A stretch of DNA of 64,000 bases from Actinophytocola sp963825445 (GTDB lineage: Bacteria > Actinomycetota > Actinomycetes > Mycobacteriales > Pseudonocardiaceae), in contig CAWGTM010000024.1 of NCBI GenBank assembly GCA_963825445.1, positions 124,001-188,000 on the forward strand. The letters are read 5' to 3'. A program made the position numbers and the translations under genes. The notes beneath the pieces were generated by a model. That model saw nothing but the letters and a program-made list of their open reading frames with translations. It did no database searches and had not been told where the DNA came from. Positions 1 through 8,015 of the stretch are shown piece after piece (the first letter of the stretch is position 1; each line of letters opens with the position of its first letter).

Positions 1-1
1 C

Positions 2-439
2 GCGCTGCACGCGTTGATGATCGCCGTGGCGGTGGCCGGGATCGCCATGCGCCGCTGGATCGGAAGATCCACTGTGGATGGTGGCGGCGTCGTGGTCCGG
101 CTGGTGTTCGCGGGATCCGTGGCCGCGGTGGCCGCACTCACCACCGCGGTGATGGCCACCGTGCTGCTCGGCCCGGCCATCTCCTCGACCGCCACCCTCG
201 CCGCCTCGATCACCGTCCTCCAGTTCTCCTTCGTGCTCGTGCTCGCTTTCTCGGTCGCCTTCGGCGTGCCCTGGACTGATGGAAAGGACAAAGATGCTGA
301 ACCGAAGGGACACCCTGAAGATCGGAGCGGCCGCCGGCGTCGCCCTGGCGTTACCGGCCGGGCAGGTGGTGGACGCGCTCACCGGGACGGCAGCCGCGTC
401 ACCGCAGCCGTTCACCGTGCCGCTCCCCATTCCCCGTGA
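2..439 (+). CDS. C-terminal part of a membrane protein (5' end outside window)
   Basis: The reading frame is open from base 2 with no start required. The visible N-terminal part is strongly hydrophobic, with two likely membrane helices (about residues 31-54 and 59-83 of the visible fragment). After about residue 88 the composition changes abruptly to Arg/Gly-rich sequence that overlaps the next gene by about 145 bp. That tail looks like an out-of-frame reading of the multicopper oxidase gene, so the true end may differ or a frameshift may be present. No family is recognisable. Its 3' end is tight against the oxidase gene on the same strand, so the two may be co-transcribed. Confidence 0.35.
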   Translation, partial: ALHALMIAVAVAGIAMRRWIGRSTVDGGGVVVRLVFAGSVAAVAALTTAVMATVLLGPAISSTATLAASITVLQFSFVLVLAFSVAFGVPWTDGKDKDAEPKGHPEDRSGRRRRPGVTGRAGGGRAHRDGSRVTAAVHRAAPHSP

Positions 440-1727
440 GCTGAAGCCGGCGTTCCGGGACCGCACGACCGACCACTACAACCTGACCATCAGGCCGGGC
501 ACCGCGCGGATCCTGCAGGGCAAGGACACGCCTGTCCTGACGTTCAACGGCGAGTTCCCGGGCCCCACCATCAGGGCGACCCGCGGCCGTCAGGCGATCG
601 TGCGGGTCACCAACCGGCTCGACACCCAGACGGCCATGCATCTGCACGGTGGCGCCGTGGCGCCGGAGGACGACGGGCATCCGCTCGACTGCATGGAACC
701 GGGTGCCTCGCGGACCTACCGCTATCCGAACGACCAGCCGGGGTGCACGCTCTGGTACCACGACCACGCACACCACCTCGAGGCCGAGCACGTCTACAGA
801 GGACTGGCGGGCGCGTACATCATCGACGACCCCCGTGCCAACCTGCCGAGCGGCCGGTTCGACATCCCGCTCGCGTTGCGGGACGCGGGCTTCACGGAGA
901 GCGGCGAGCTGCTGTGGCGGTCGGGCGGTGCGGCCGACCGGACCTCCGTGCTGGTCAACGGCGCCATCCAACCGATGCACACGGTCGAGCGCCGCAAGTA
1001 CCGGCTGCGCCTGATCAACACGGCGAACGAGCGCAACTTCCGCATCCGGTTCGGTGGCGCGGAGTTCCTCCTCATCGGGCTCGACGGCGGTTTGTTACCC
1101 ACGCCGATCCGCACCACCGAGGTCTTCATCAGCTCGGCCGAGCGTGCCGAGGTGATCGTGGACTTCGCGAAGTTCGGCGCGGGCAGCTCCGTGCTCATGG
1201 AGAACGTGGAGGGTGCGGCCACCTCCGACCGCGAGATCATGAAGTTCCAGGTCTCCGGCGACAGGGTGGCCGACGACGCGCCGCTCGACCTGGCCGCCAT
1301 CGCGGCCGTGGCGCCCGTGATGCCCGCCAAACCGACGTTCGCCGTGCCCACCAGGAAGATCGAGTTCGCCTTCGACCCGGCGACCTCCATGTTCCACATC
1401 AACGGCAAGGCGTTCGACCCGCACCGCGTGGACTTCACGGTCAAGCGGGGCAGCACGGAGATCTGGGAGATCTCCACCCTCGGCCCGTATCCCATCCAGC
1501 ACTCGTTGCACGTGCACCTGATCCAGTTCCGGGTACTGGATCGCAACGGGGTGCCCGTGAAGCCGCTGGAGGCCTATCCGAAGGACAACGTTTTCGTTCC
1601 GTTCGGGGAGGTTGTCCGAATTCTCGTCACGTTCGACTCCAAGTACACCGGGCGATACCCGTTCCACTGCCACTTCGTCGATCATTCGTCCATCGGAATG
1701 ATGGCGCAGCTGGAGATTGTTCCGTAG
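294..1727 (+). CDS. Tat-exported multicopper oxidase (CotA/bilirubin-oxidase-like)
   Basis: Three-domain multicopper oxidase that couples one-electron oxidation of a phenolic or metal substrate to reduction of O2 to water outside the membrane. All four copper motifs are visible: HLHGG (residues about 116-120), WYHDH (154-158), HSLHVH (403-408) and HCHFVDHSSIGMM (458-470, with the T1 Cys and a Met axial ligand). The N-terminus starts MLNRRDTLKIG followed by an Ala-rich h-region, a twin-arginine signal. ATG at 294 is preferred because GGAAAGGA lies just upstream; an in-frame ATG at 279 would add 5 residues. At 477 aa it has the normal CotA-like length. A methyltransferase follows 87 bp downstream. 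The substrate cannot be read from sequence; a role in oxidative tailoring of a metabolite or in copper handling is inference. Confidence 0.9.
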   Translation: MLNRRDTLKIGAAAGVALALPAGQVVDALTGTAAASPQPFTVPLPIPRELKPAFRDRTTDHYNLTIRPGTARILQGKDTPVLTFNGEFPGPTIRATRGRQAIVRVTNRLDTQTAMHLHGGAVAPEDDGHPLDCMEPGASRTYRYPNDQPGCTLWYHDHAHHLEAEHVYRGLAGAYIIDDPRANLPSGRFDIPLALRDAGFTESGELLWRSGGAADRTSVLVNGAIQPMHTVERRKYRLRLINTANERNFRIRFGGAEFLLIGLDGGLLPTPIRTTEVFISSAERAEVIVDFAKFGAGSSVLMENVEGAATSDREIMKFQVSGDRVADDAPLDLAAIAAVAPVMPAKPTFAVPTRKIEFAFDPATSMFHINGKAFDPHRVDFTVKRGSTEIWEISTLGPYPIQHSLHVHLIQFRVLDRNGVPVKPLEAYPKDNVFVPFGEVVRILVTFDSKYTGRYPFHCHFVDHSSIGMMAQLEIVP

Positions 1728-1814
1728 GCATGAATTTTTCCCTACCGGCGCGCGCAGTGCGCTCGGTACCGTCATTTCGCATTGCGTTGCGAACGTTCAA
1801 GGGAGCTGTGAACA

Positions 1815-2696
1815 GTGACAACAACTGACCCGGTAGACGTCGGATACACGTTACCGAGCCCTGAGGACATCGGCGTCAACTACGACCAGCTCATCAATCT
1901 CCACGAGCTGATCGCCGGCGACCTGAGCCTCCACATCGGACTGTGGACGAAGCCCGGTGAGCGCAAGCCGGCGTCCACCCTGCCCGACCTGGCGAACAGG
2001 GCGCAGGAGGCGACCACCGACTACCACCTCGAAGCCCTTGGGCTGCAGGCGAACGAGCACCTGCTCGACATCGGCTGTGGCGCGGGCTCGCCGGCCATCC
2101 AGATGGCCAGGCGCAGCGGCGGCAAGGTCACCGGCATCAACGTCAGCCGGGGCCAGCTCGCCAAGGCCACCGAGCGGGCACAGGCGGCAGGCGTCTCCGA
2201 CCGGGTCACGTTCGCCTACGGCGACGCGCAGGCCCTCGACTACGCCGACGAGACGTTCGACGCCGCCACGGCCATCGAGGTGTTCGCGCACCTGACCGAC
2301 CGGCAGAAGGCGTTCGACGAGGCGGCTCGCGTCCTGAAGCCGGGCGGTCACTTCCTGGTCAGCGAGTTCACGCTGCGTGGCAACCCGACCCCGGAGCTGC
2401 TGGCCGCGTTCCAGTACACCTGGGAGTCGTCGCTGCCCGGCACGCCGGCCGAGACCATGCAGTATGCGGCCAACGCGGGCTTCGAGCTGGTGAAGGCCGA
2501 GAGCATGACCCAGAACACCGCGCTGTCCGGCGAGGTCATGGGCCTGCTCTACGCCGACCGCAAGGAAGAGATCATCAACACCTACGGCCCCGAGGCCGTG
2601 GAGCAGATGGACGGTGTGATGCCGGCGGTGCGGACGTTCTTCCGCGAGCACCTCGGTTCCTACCTGTTCCTGCTGCGCAAGCCGAACAAGGTGTGA
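1815..2696 (+). CDS. Class I SAM-dependent methyltransferase (tailoring O-methyltransferase type)
   Basis: 293-residue methyltransferase with an unusually clear class I fold. SAM motif I is LLDIGCGAG (83-91), an acidic motif II follows near residue 137 (GDAQALDY), and the post-motif is ARVLKPGGHF (171-180). The roughly 80-residue N-terminal extension (VNYDQLINLHELIAGDLSLHIG) resembles small-molecule methyltransferases of actinomycete biosynthetic clusters, such as the demethylrifamycin methyltransferase family, rather than RNA or protein methyltransferases. The start is GTG with GGGAG about 10 bp upstream. A good hairpin terminator follows. Position between a multicopper oxidase and a DrrAB-like exporter suggests, but does not prove, a metabolite-modifying role. 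Confidence 0.88.
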   Translation: MTTTDPVDVGYTLPSPEDIGVNYDQLINLHELIAGDLSLHIGLWTKPGERKPASTLPDLANRAQEATTDYHLEALGLQANEHLLDIGCGAGSPAIQMARRSGGKVTGINVSRGQLAKATERAQAAGVSDRVTFAYGDAQALDYADETFDAATAIEVFAHLTDRQKAFDEAARVLKPGGHFLVSEFTLRGNPTPELLAAFQYTWESSLPGTPAETMQYAANAGFELVKAESMTQNTALSGEVMGLLYADRKEEIINTYGPEAVEQMDGVMPAVRTFFREHLGSYLFLLRKPNKV

Positions 2697-2706
2697 GAGA
2701 AGATGT

Positions 2707-2757
2707 GCGGCGAGTGGTCCGTCGGGTGACGTGACCACTTTGCCGCATTCTTCCTTT
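2707..2757 (+). terminator. Rho-independent terminator after the methyltransferase gene
   Basis: GCGGC-GAGTGGTC (2707-2719) pairs with GACCACTTTGCCGC (about 2733-2746) with one small internal bulge, and is followed by a pyrimidine-rich run ending in TTTT. It separates the methyltransferase from the ABC transporter transcription unit. Confidence 0.6.
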
Positions 2758-2785
2758 TGAGCGGACATCACTGCCGGTCTGGCGG

Positions 2786-2812
2786 TTGTCCCAGTGCGTT
2801 ACCGGCTAGGTT
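2786..2812 (+). promoter_or_regulatory. Putative promoter giving a leaderless ABC-transporter mRNA
   Basis: TAGGTT (2807-2812) fits the actinobacterial -10 consensus TANNNT and ends 7 nt before the GTG start at 2820. There is no Shine-Dalgarno sequence in between. TTGTCC (2786-2791) is a possible -35, although the 15-bp spacer is short. This arrangement predicts a transcript starting at or next to the start codon. Confidence 0.35.
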
Positions 2813-2819
2813 CTGCCCC

Positions 2820-3725
2820 GTGAGGGATCAAGCGATCGTCGTCGACGACATCCGCAAGTCCTACGGGGATCTTCTGGCGGTGGACGGGGTCTCGCTCTCG
2901 GTGGCCGAGGGCGAGTTCTTCGGCATTCTCGGCCCGAACGGGGCCGGCAAGACCACCACCCTGGAGATCATCGAGGGGTTGCGTCAGCCGGATTCCGGTT
3001 CCGTGCGCCTGCTCGGCGAACCGACCTGGCCCCGCAACACCAAGCTCCTGCCGAGGATCGGGGTGCAGCTGCAGGCGTCGGCGTTCTTCGAGAAGCTGAC
3101 GGCGCGCGAGCAGCTGGAGACCTTCGCCTCGCTGTACGGCGTCGGTCCGGCCACGGCGTTCGAGATGCTCGAACTCGTGGGCCTGGCGGACAAGGCGGAC
3201 ACCCGCGAGGACAAGCTGTCCGGCGGGCAACGGCAACGCCTGTCGATCGCGTGCGCGCTCGTCCACGACCCCGACGTGGTCTTCCTCGACGAGCCGACCG
3301 CCGCGCTCGACCCGCAGGCGCGCCGCAACCTCTGGGATGTGCTGCGCGCGATTCAGGATCGCGGCAAGACCATCCTCTACACCACGCACTACCTGGACGA
3401 GGCCGAGATCCTCTGCGACCGGGTGGCCATCATGGACAGAGGGAAGATCCTCGCCATGGACGCGCCCGCGACGCTGGTGCGCGGGCTGGACGCGCCGACC
3501 CACGTGTTCCTCGAACTCGGCACACTGTCCGAATCGGACGCCCAGGCGCTGCCTGGCGCGGACACGGTCACCGTCAACGAGCTGTCACTGGAGATCACCA
3601 CCCGGCGAGCGGCCGACGTACTGTCCGCGCTCGCCGACCGGGGCACGCTCGCGGGCCTGCAGGTGCGCACCGCCACTCTCGAGGACGTCTTCCTCGACCT
3701 CACCGGACGGGAGTACCGGGCGTGA
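2820..3725 (+). CDS. ABC transporter ATP-binding protein (DrrA-like exporter)
   Basis: 301-residue ABC ATPase that would energise the permease encoded next. Motifs seen: Walker A GPNGAGKTT (38-46), signature LSGGQRQR (133-140), Walker B VVFLDEPTAALD (from about 153) and H-loop TTHYLDEAE (His190). The roughly 80-residue C-terminal extension after the nucleotide-binding domain is typical of the DrrA/CcmA-type drug and lipid exporter ATPases. GTG 2820 is chosen because the conserved domain begins at once and a -10-like hexamer sits 7 nt upstream; longer in-frame starts reach back to 2757. Followed after 118 bp, containing a repeat element, by its ABC-2 permease. Substrate unknown; self-resistance or export of a metabolite is inference. 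Confidence 0.9.
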   Translation: MRDQAIVVDDIRKSYGDLLAVDGVSLSVAEGEFFGILGPNGAGKTTTLEIIEGLRQPDSGSVRLLGEPTWPRNTKLLPRIGVQLQASAFFEKLTAREQLETFASLYGVGPATAFEMLELVGLADKADTREDKLSGGQRQRLSIACALVHDPDVVFLDEPTAALDPQARRNLWDVLRAIQDRGKTILYTTHYLDEAEILCDRVAIMDRGKILAMDAPATLVRGLDAPTHVFLELGTLSESDAQALPGADTVTVNELSLEITTRRAADVLSALADRGTLAGLQVRTATLEDVFLDLTGREYRA

Positions 3726-3744
3726 GTACCGGAGCGGGAGCGAC

Positions 3745-3841
3745 GGAGCGGACGCCGTCTGGACTGAGGAGCGCGCGCAGGCGCGCCAGCGCCGAGCACG
3801 CGACGAGGGAAGACGGCGTGCTAGCGGAGGAGCGGAGCGAC
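3745..3841 (+). repeat. 97-bp palindromic intergenic repeat, copy 1
   Basis: The first 75 bp (3745-3819) are identical to 46400-46474. An 11-bp divergent stretch follows, then AGCGGAGCGAC is shared again with the same spacing (to 46496). Within the element ACGCCGTCT (3752-3760) is the reverse complement of AGACGGCGT (3811-3819), and GCGCGC-GCAG-GCGCGC (3771-3786) makes an inner hairpin. It lies between the ATPase and permease genes, so it would be present in their shared mRNA. No ORF within it looks coding. Confidence 0.8.
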
Positions 3842-3843
3842 CA

Positions 3844-4893
3844 ATGAAAACAGCGTTCAGGAGCCTCGCGCTCGCCATGTTCAAGGGGTTCGTGCGCGAC
3901 AAGATGACCCTGTTCTTCACCTTCGTGTTCCCGCTGATGTTCCTCGTGGTGTTCGGGTTGCTGTTCCGCGACGCCGGCACCGAGAAGATCGCGATCGGCG
4001 TGGTCGGCGAGGGCCCGGTGGTCGAGGCGCTCGAGCAGACGGGCGTGCTGGAGCTGGAGCGCTACTCCTCCCTCGACGAGGCCGTGGCCAAGGTCCGCGA
4101 CGGTGACCTGCCGGCCATGGTGGCCGAGGACGGCGAGGCGATCACGTTCCGGTTCGCGGCCAGCGACCAGAACCAGTCCGGCACCGTGCGGGGCATCGTG
4201 GAGGGCGTGGTCGGCCACGTGAACCTCGCGGCGACCGGTCAGCCCGCGCGGTACACAGTGGACAGCTCGAGCGTCGAGGACGCGTCGCTGCAACCGATCC
4301 AGTACCTCACACCCGGCATCATGTCCTGGGGTGTCGCGATCACCGCGGTGTTCGGCGCCGCGCTCACGCTCGTGTCCTGGCGGCGCAAGCAGGTGCTGCG
4401 GCGCATCCGGCTGGCGCCCATCTCGGCGGTGACCGTGCTCACGTCCCGCGTGGTCGTGACCATCGGCGTCGCGATGGTGCAGGCCGTGGTCTTCGTGGGG
4501 ATCGGCCTGCTGCCGGTGTTCGGGCTCAAGCTGACGGGCACCTGGTGGCTCGCCGTTCCCGTGTTCCTGCTGGGCATCCTGGCGTTCTTCGCGATCGGCA
4601 TGCTGGTCGGCGCGTTCTGCAGGACCGAGGAGGCGGCGTCGGGTGCGGCGAACATCGTGACGCTGCCGATGGCGTTCCTGTCCGGCACGTTCTTCCCGAT
4701 CGACCAGGCGCCGGGCTGGATGCAGACGGTGTCGAACGCCCTGCCGCTGCGTCACATGAACGACGGGATCATGGACTTCCTGGTGCGCGGTCAGGGCGCC
4801 GAGGCGCTGGTCCTGCCGTGCCTGGTGCTGGTCGGCTTCACGCTCGTGGTGGGCACGATCGCCGCGAAGGTCTTCCAGTGGGAGGACAAGTAA
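3844..4893 (+). CDS. ABC-2 type transporter permease (DrrB-like)
   Basis: 349-residue integral membrane protein. One N-terminal helix (about 21-41) is followed by an extracytoplasmic segment of roughly 130 residues and then a block of five or so helices, the standard layout of ABC-2 exporters with a large first loop. Near the C-terminus the segment LSGTFFPIDQAPGWMQ matches the conserved motif between the last helices of this family. ATG 3844 is chosen because upstream codons fall in the repeat element. It pairs with the ATPase upstream and ends directly against the convergent MarR gene (stop codons adjacent at 4893/4894). Export function is secure, cargo is not. Confidence 0.9.
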   Translation: MKTAFRSLALAMFKGFVRDKMTLFFTFVFPLMFLVVFGLLFRDAGTEKIAIGVVGEGPVVEALEQTGVLELERYSSLDEAVAKVRDGDLPAMVAEDGEAITFRFAASDQNQSGTVRGIVEGVVGHVNLAATGQPARYTVDSSSVEDASLQPIQYLTPGIMSWGVAITAVFGAALTLVSWRRKQVLRRIRLAPISAVTVLTSRVVVTIGVAMVQAVVFVGIGLLPVFGLKLTGTWWLAVPVFLLGILAFFAIGMLVGAFCRTEEAASGAANIVTLPMAFLSGTFFPIDQAPGWMQTVSNALPLRHMNDGIMDFLVRGQGAEALVLPCLVLVGFTLVVGTIAAKVFQWEDK

Positions 4894-5397
4894 CTACTCT
4901 TCAAAGTCCCCGACGGCCTTGCGGACCTTCGCGAGCAGGTCGGTGAGCAGCGCGGTCTGACGCTCGGTCAGGCCGCGCAGCCCGAAGTCGATGTCCGTGA
5001 CCGCCACGGTGGCCTCCTCGCGGCGCTGCTTGCCGGCCTCGGTGATCTCCGCGAGCGTGGTGCGCCGGTCGGTGGGGTGGGGGAGCCGCTTCACCAGACC
5101 GTCGGCCTCGAGCCGGTCCACGATGTTCGTGACGCTCGTGGGGTGCAACTGCAGCCGCTCGCCCATGACGCGCATCGGCAGGTTGCCCTTCTTGGCGAAC
5201 GTGAGCAGCACCAGCGCCTCGTACCTGGCGAAGGTCAGTCCGTGGGGCCGCAACGCATTGTCCACGGCGGACTGAAGGACCTGTTGGACCCGCATGATGC
5301 TGGTGACCGCGGCCATCGTGCCGGACGGGCCCACCTGTTCGGTCCACAGCTCCGCCGCGCGGGCGATCGGATCGAACGGCAGCGCGCGGGGGCTCAT
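4894..5397 (-). CDS. MarR family transcriptional regulator
   Basis: 167-residue winged-helix repressor. The helix-turn-helix and wing are clear (QLHPTSVTNIVDRLEADGL, then HPTDRRTTLAEIT, the DRR wing motif), flanked by N- and C-terminal helices for dimerisation. MarR proteins typically respond to phenolic or drug-like ligands and regulate neighbouring efflux genes. Convergent and contiguous with the ABC exporter, so control of that exporter is plausible although the gene does not share its promoter region. ATG 5397 starts the recognisable domain; a longer frame to 5481 exists but adds non-conserved residues. Confidence 0.88.
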   Translation of the reverse strand: MSPRALPFDPIARAAELWTEQVGPSGTMAAVTSIMRVQQVLQSAVDNALRPHGLTFARYEALVLLTFAKKGNLPMRVMGERLQLHPTSVTNIVDRLEADGLVKRLPHPTDRRTTLAEITEAGKQRREEATVAVTDIDFGLRGLTERQTALLTDLLAKVRKAVGDFEE

Positions 5398-5468
5398 GGC
5401 GCTTGAAGTTACCAGTCGGTACCGGGAAGGGTGCTCCAGGCAACACCGTTGGGCAGTGAGGAGATCGC

Positions 5469-5765
5469 GTGTTAGTCGCATTCAGTGTCGCACCGGCTGG
5501 TGGGGATTCGGACAGTGTGGGCGAAGCGGTCGCGGAGGCCGTTCGGGTCGTGCGGGAGTCGGGCCTGCCTTGTGAGACCAACTCGATGTTCACGAACATC
5601 GAGGGTGAGTGGGACGAGGTGATGGCCGTGGTCAAGCGGGCCTGCGACGTCCTGGCCGAGCGCGCGCCCCGGGTCAGCCTGGTGCTCAAGGCCGACATCC
5701 GACCCGGTCACGACAACCAGATGCGGGCCAAGGTCGAACGGATCGAACGTCACCTGGGGCAGTAG
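5469..5765 (+). CDS. Thiamine-binding protein, MTH1187/YkoF-like family
   Basis: 98 residues, the usual length for the MTH1187 (formerly UPF0045) family, which forms alpha/beta dimers or tetramers and binds thiamine-like ligands in the cytoplasm. Matching features are MLVAFSVAP at the start (first beta strand), the central FTNIEGEWDEVMAVVKRA segment, and the C-terminal LKADIRPG...KVERIERHL. Divergent from the MarR gene and followed by a hairpin terminator, so probably monocistronic. No TPP-riboswitch-like sequence was seen in the 70-bp upstream gap. Physiological role is unknown. Confidence 0.85.
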   Translation: MLVAFSVAPAGGDSDSVGEAVAEAVRVVRESGLPCETNSMFTNIEGEWDEVMAVVKRACDVLAERAPRVSLVLKADIRPGHDNQMRAKVERIERHLGQ

Positions 5766-5768
5766 CGC

Positions 5769-5792
5769 GACACGCCGAACGGGCGGCGTGTC
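5769..5792 (+). terminator. Hairpin terminator after the thiamine-binding protein gene
   Basis: GACACGCCG (5769-5777) and CGGCGTGTC (5784-5792) form a perfect 9-bp stem with a 6-nt loop, 3 bp after the stop codon. There is no U tract, as is common for actinobacterial terminators. Confidence 0.6.
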
Positions 5793-5803
5793 AGGATGGT
5801 CAC

Positions 5804-6784
5804 GTGACAAGGCCAGACCCACGCCAAACCGCAGCACTGTCGGCCGCCCTGTCCGGGGCGGTCGACCTGTCCGCGCTCAAGGCCCGAGCGGACGCGGCCA
5901 ACCGGCCGCCCGCCGCTCCGGCGCCCGCACCGCCAGGCCAGCCCCAGGGCCAGAGCCAGCCGCAGTCGGGCTTCGTGATCGACGTGACCGAGGAGACGTT
6001 CCAGACCGACGTGGTCGAGCGGTCTCTGCAGGTCCCGGTGGTCGTCGACCTGTGGGCCGACTGGTGCGGCCCGTGCAAGCAGCTCTCGCCGGTCCTCGAG
6101 CGACTCGCGGCCGCCGCCAACGGCGCCTGGATCCTCGCCAAGATCGACGTGGACGCCAACCCGCGGATCTCGCAGCTGTTCGGGGTGCAGTCCATCCCGA
6201 CGGTCGTGGCCATCGCGGGAGGTCAGCCGGTCGAGGCGTTCTCCGGCGCCCAGCCGGAGCCGCAGATCCGCCAGTGGCTCGACGGCCTGCTCGACGCGTT
6301 GCGCGACCGGCTTCCCGGCATCCGCGCGGCCGAGGCGGGCGCCACCGCGCCGGCCGAGCCCGAGCCGGAGCCCGAGGACGAGCGCTTCGTCGAGGCCGAG
6401 ACCGCCTTCTCGAACGGCGACTACGCCAAGGCCGAGGCCGCCTACCAGAAGATCCTGGCGGCCGAGCCGGCCAACGAGGACGCCAAGGCCGCGCTCGCGC
6501 AGGTCCGCTTCCTCGCCCGTGCCGAGGCGGCCGACCCGTCGGTGGTCGTGCGTGCCGACACCTCCCCGGAGGACATCGACGCGCAGCTGTCGGCGGCCGA
6601 CGTGGAGCTGGCCGGTCAGCGGATCGAGAAGGCGTTCGCCCGGTTGCTCGACACCGTGCGCCGCACGTCCGGCACCGACCGCGACCGCGTTCGCACTCAC
6701 CTGGTCGAGCTGTTCGGGCTGTTCCCACCGGACGACCCGGCCGTCGCACAGGCTCGTCGGGATCTCGCCAGCGCTCTTTACTGA
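5804..6784 (+). CDS. Thioredoxin-TPR co-chaperone-like protein (CnoX/YbbN type)
   Basis: 326-residue cytosolic protein. A low-complexity Pro/Gln-rich linker (about 35-54) precedes a thioredoxin fold with active site WCGPC (87-91) and the cis-Pro segment QSIPTVVAIAGG (about 125). The C-terminal third (from about 185) is Ala/Glu-rich helical TPR-like sequence (GDYAKAEAAYQKILAAEP). This is the architecture of YbbN/CnoX, which protects substrates under oxidative stress and passes them to chaperones. Both Cys are retained, so it may be redox-active, unlike E. coli YbbN. GTG 5804 is the likely start. The MFS gene begins 3 bp after its stop, so they may be co-transcribed. Confidence 0.85.
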   Translation: MTRPDPRQTAALSAALSGAVDLSALKARADAANRPPAAPAPAPPGQPQGQSQPQSGFVIDVTEETFQTDVVERSLQVPVVVDLWADWCGPCKQLSPVLERLAAAANGAWILAKIDVDANPRISQLFGVQSIPTVVAIAGGQPVEAFSGAQPEPQIRQWLDGLLDALRDRLPGIRAAEAGATAPAEPEPEPEDERFVEAETAFSNGDYAKAEAAYQKILAAEPANEDAKAALAQVRFLARAEAADPSVVVRADTSPEDIDAQLSAADVELAGQRIEKAFARLLDTVRRTSGTDRDRVRTHLVELFGLFPPDDPAVAQARRDLASALY

Positions 6785-6787
6785 CAT

Positions 6788-7996
6788 ATGGGCGCCTACC
6801 GGGAGCTGCTCGCGACCCCGGGGGTGCGGCGGCTGACGTTGGCCGTGCTGTTGTCGCGGCTGTCGGTCTCGATGCTCAGCCTGTCGATCCTGGTGGCGGC
6901 CACGCAGCTCCACGGGTACGCGAACGCCGGTCTGCTGATGCTGGCGTACGCGCTGACCAACGCGGCCGTGGGTCCCGTGCGCGGCCGCCTGGCCGACCGG
7001 TACTCGCCGCGGCGGGTGATGTTCTCGCTGCTGGCCGTGCACGTGGTGGCGTTCGTGGTGCTCCTGCTGGCGTTCGCCGCCGAGGTTCCCATGTCGCTGC
7101 TCGTGCCGGCGGGCGTGCTGCTCGGGCTGAGCGTGCCGCCCACCGGCCCGGTGGTCCGCGGCCTGTGGCCCACGGTCGTGCCGGCCGAGCGGCTGGCCAC
7201 GGCGTACGCGTTCGACTCCGGCCTGAACACCGCCACGTTCGTGGCCGGCCCGATGGTGGCGGGCGGGCTTTTGCTGGCGTTCCCGGTTCACGTGGTGGTC
7301 GCGGTGACCGGCGTGTTCAAGGTGACGGGTGACGTACTCGTGACCGTCTCGCCCATGGTGCGCGACGCGACCCGGGTGGTGGCCCAGGCGGCCGCCGGCT
7401 GGTCGGCGCGGGTGTTCGGGCCCCTGGTCCACGGCCGGGTCCGGCTGCTGCTCGTGCTCATCCTGCTCGACACGTTCACGTTCGGGGCCATGGAGGTGGC
7501 GGCCGTCGCCTCGGCCTCCGGCCAGGGCTCGGCAGGCCTGCTGACCAGCGTGTTCGCGCTCGGCGCGGCGATCAGCGGCATCGGCTACGGCGCCCGGGTG
7601 TGGCCGGGCAGCCCGCGGGCGCAACTGCTCCTGCTGGGCGCCATCGGGACGGTCGTGCTGGCCGCCGGGTCGGTGAGTGCCGAACTGTTGGCCGGGATGG
7701 TGCTGGTCGGTGTGGTGTTCGTGCTGTTCGGCCTGACCAACGGGCCGGTGGAGACGGTCAAGCAGGTGCTCATCGGCGAGGTCAGCCCCGAACACCAGCG
7801 GATCGAGGTGTTCTCGTGGGTGTTCAGCATCATGTGGCTCGGATTCGGCCTCGGCACGGTGGTCGCCGGGCAGCTGGCCGAGTCCGGCGAGGCCGCGCCG
7901 ACGCTGCTGGTGGCGACCGCCGCCCAGCTGGTGGCCGTGCTGGTCACGGTGGTCGCGGTGGCCGGATTGCGCCGTCCTCACCCGGTGAACACCTGA
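6788..7996 (+). CDS. MFS transporter
   Basis: 402 residues with about 12 predicted membrane helices in two halves. The loop between helices 2 and 3 carries the MFS signature as GRLADRYSPRRVM. The first half is drug/solute-permease-like and the segment after TNGPVETVKQVLIGEVSPEHQRIEVFSW is the conserved second-half loop. No close functional match can be named from sequence. Starts 3 bp after the thioredoxin-like gene and ends 19 bp before the first metallopeptidase gene. Confidence 0.85.
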   Translation: MGAYRELLATPGVRRLTLAVLLSRLSVSMLSLSILVAATQLHGYANAGLLMLAYALTNAAVGPVRGRLADRYSPRRVMFSLLAVHVVAFVVLLLAFAAEVPMSLLVPAGVLLGLSVPPTGPVVRGLWPTVVPAERLATAYAFDSGLNTATFVAGPMVAGGLLLAFPVHVVVAVTGVFKVTGDVLVTVSPMVRDATRVVAQAAAGWSARVFGPLVHGRVRLLLVLILLDTFTFGAMEVAAVASASGQGSAGLLTSVFALGAAISGIGYGARVWPGSPRAQLLLLGAIGTVVLAAGSVSAELLAGMVLVGVVFVLFGLTNGPVETVKQVLIGEVSPEHQRIEVFSWVFSIMWLGFGLGTVVAGQLAESGEAAPTLLVATAAQLVAVLVTVVAVAGLRRPHPVNT

Positions 7997-8015
7997 GTCG
8001 GGGCAGACTGACACC

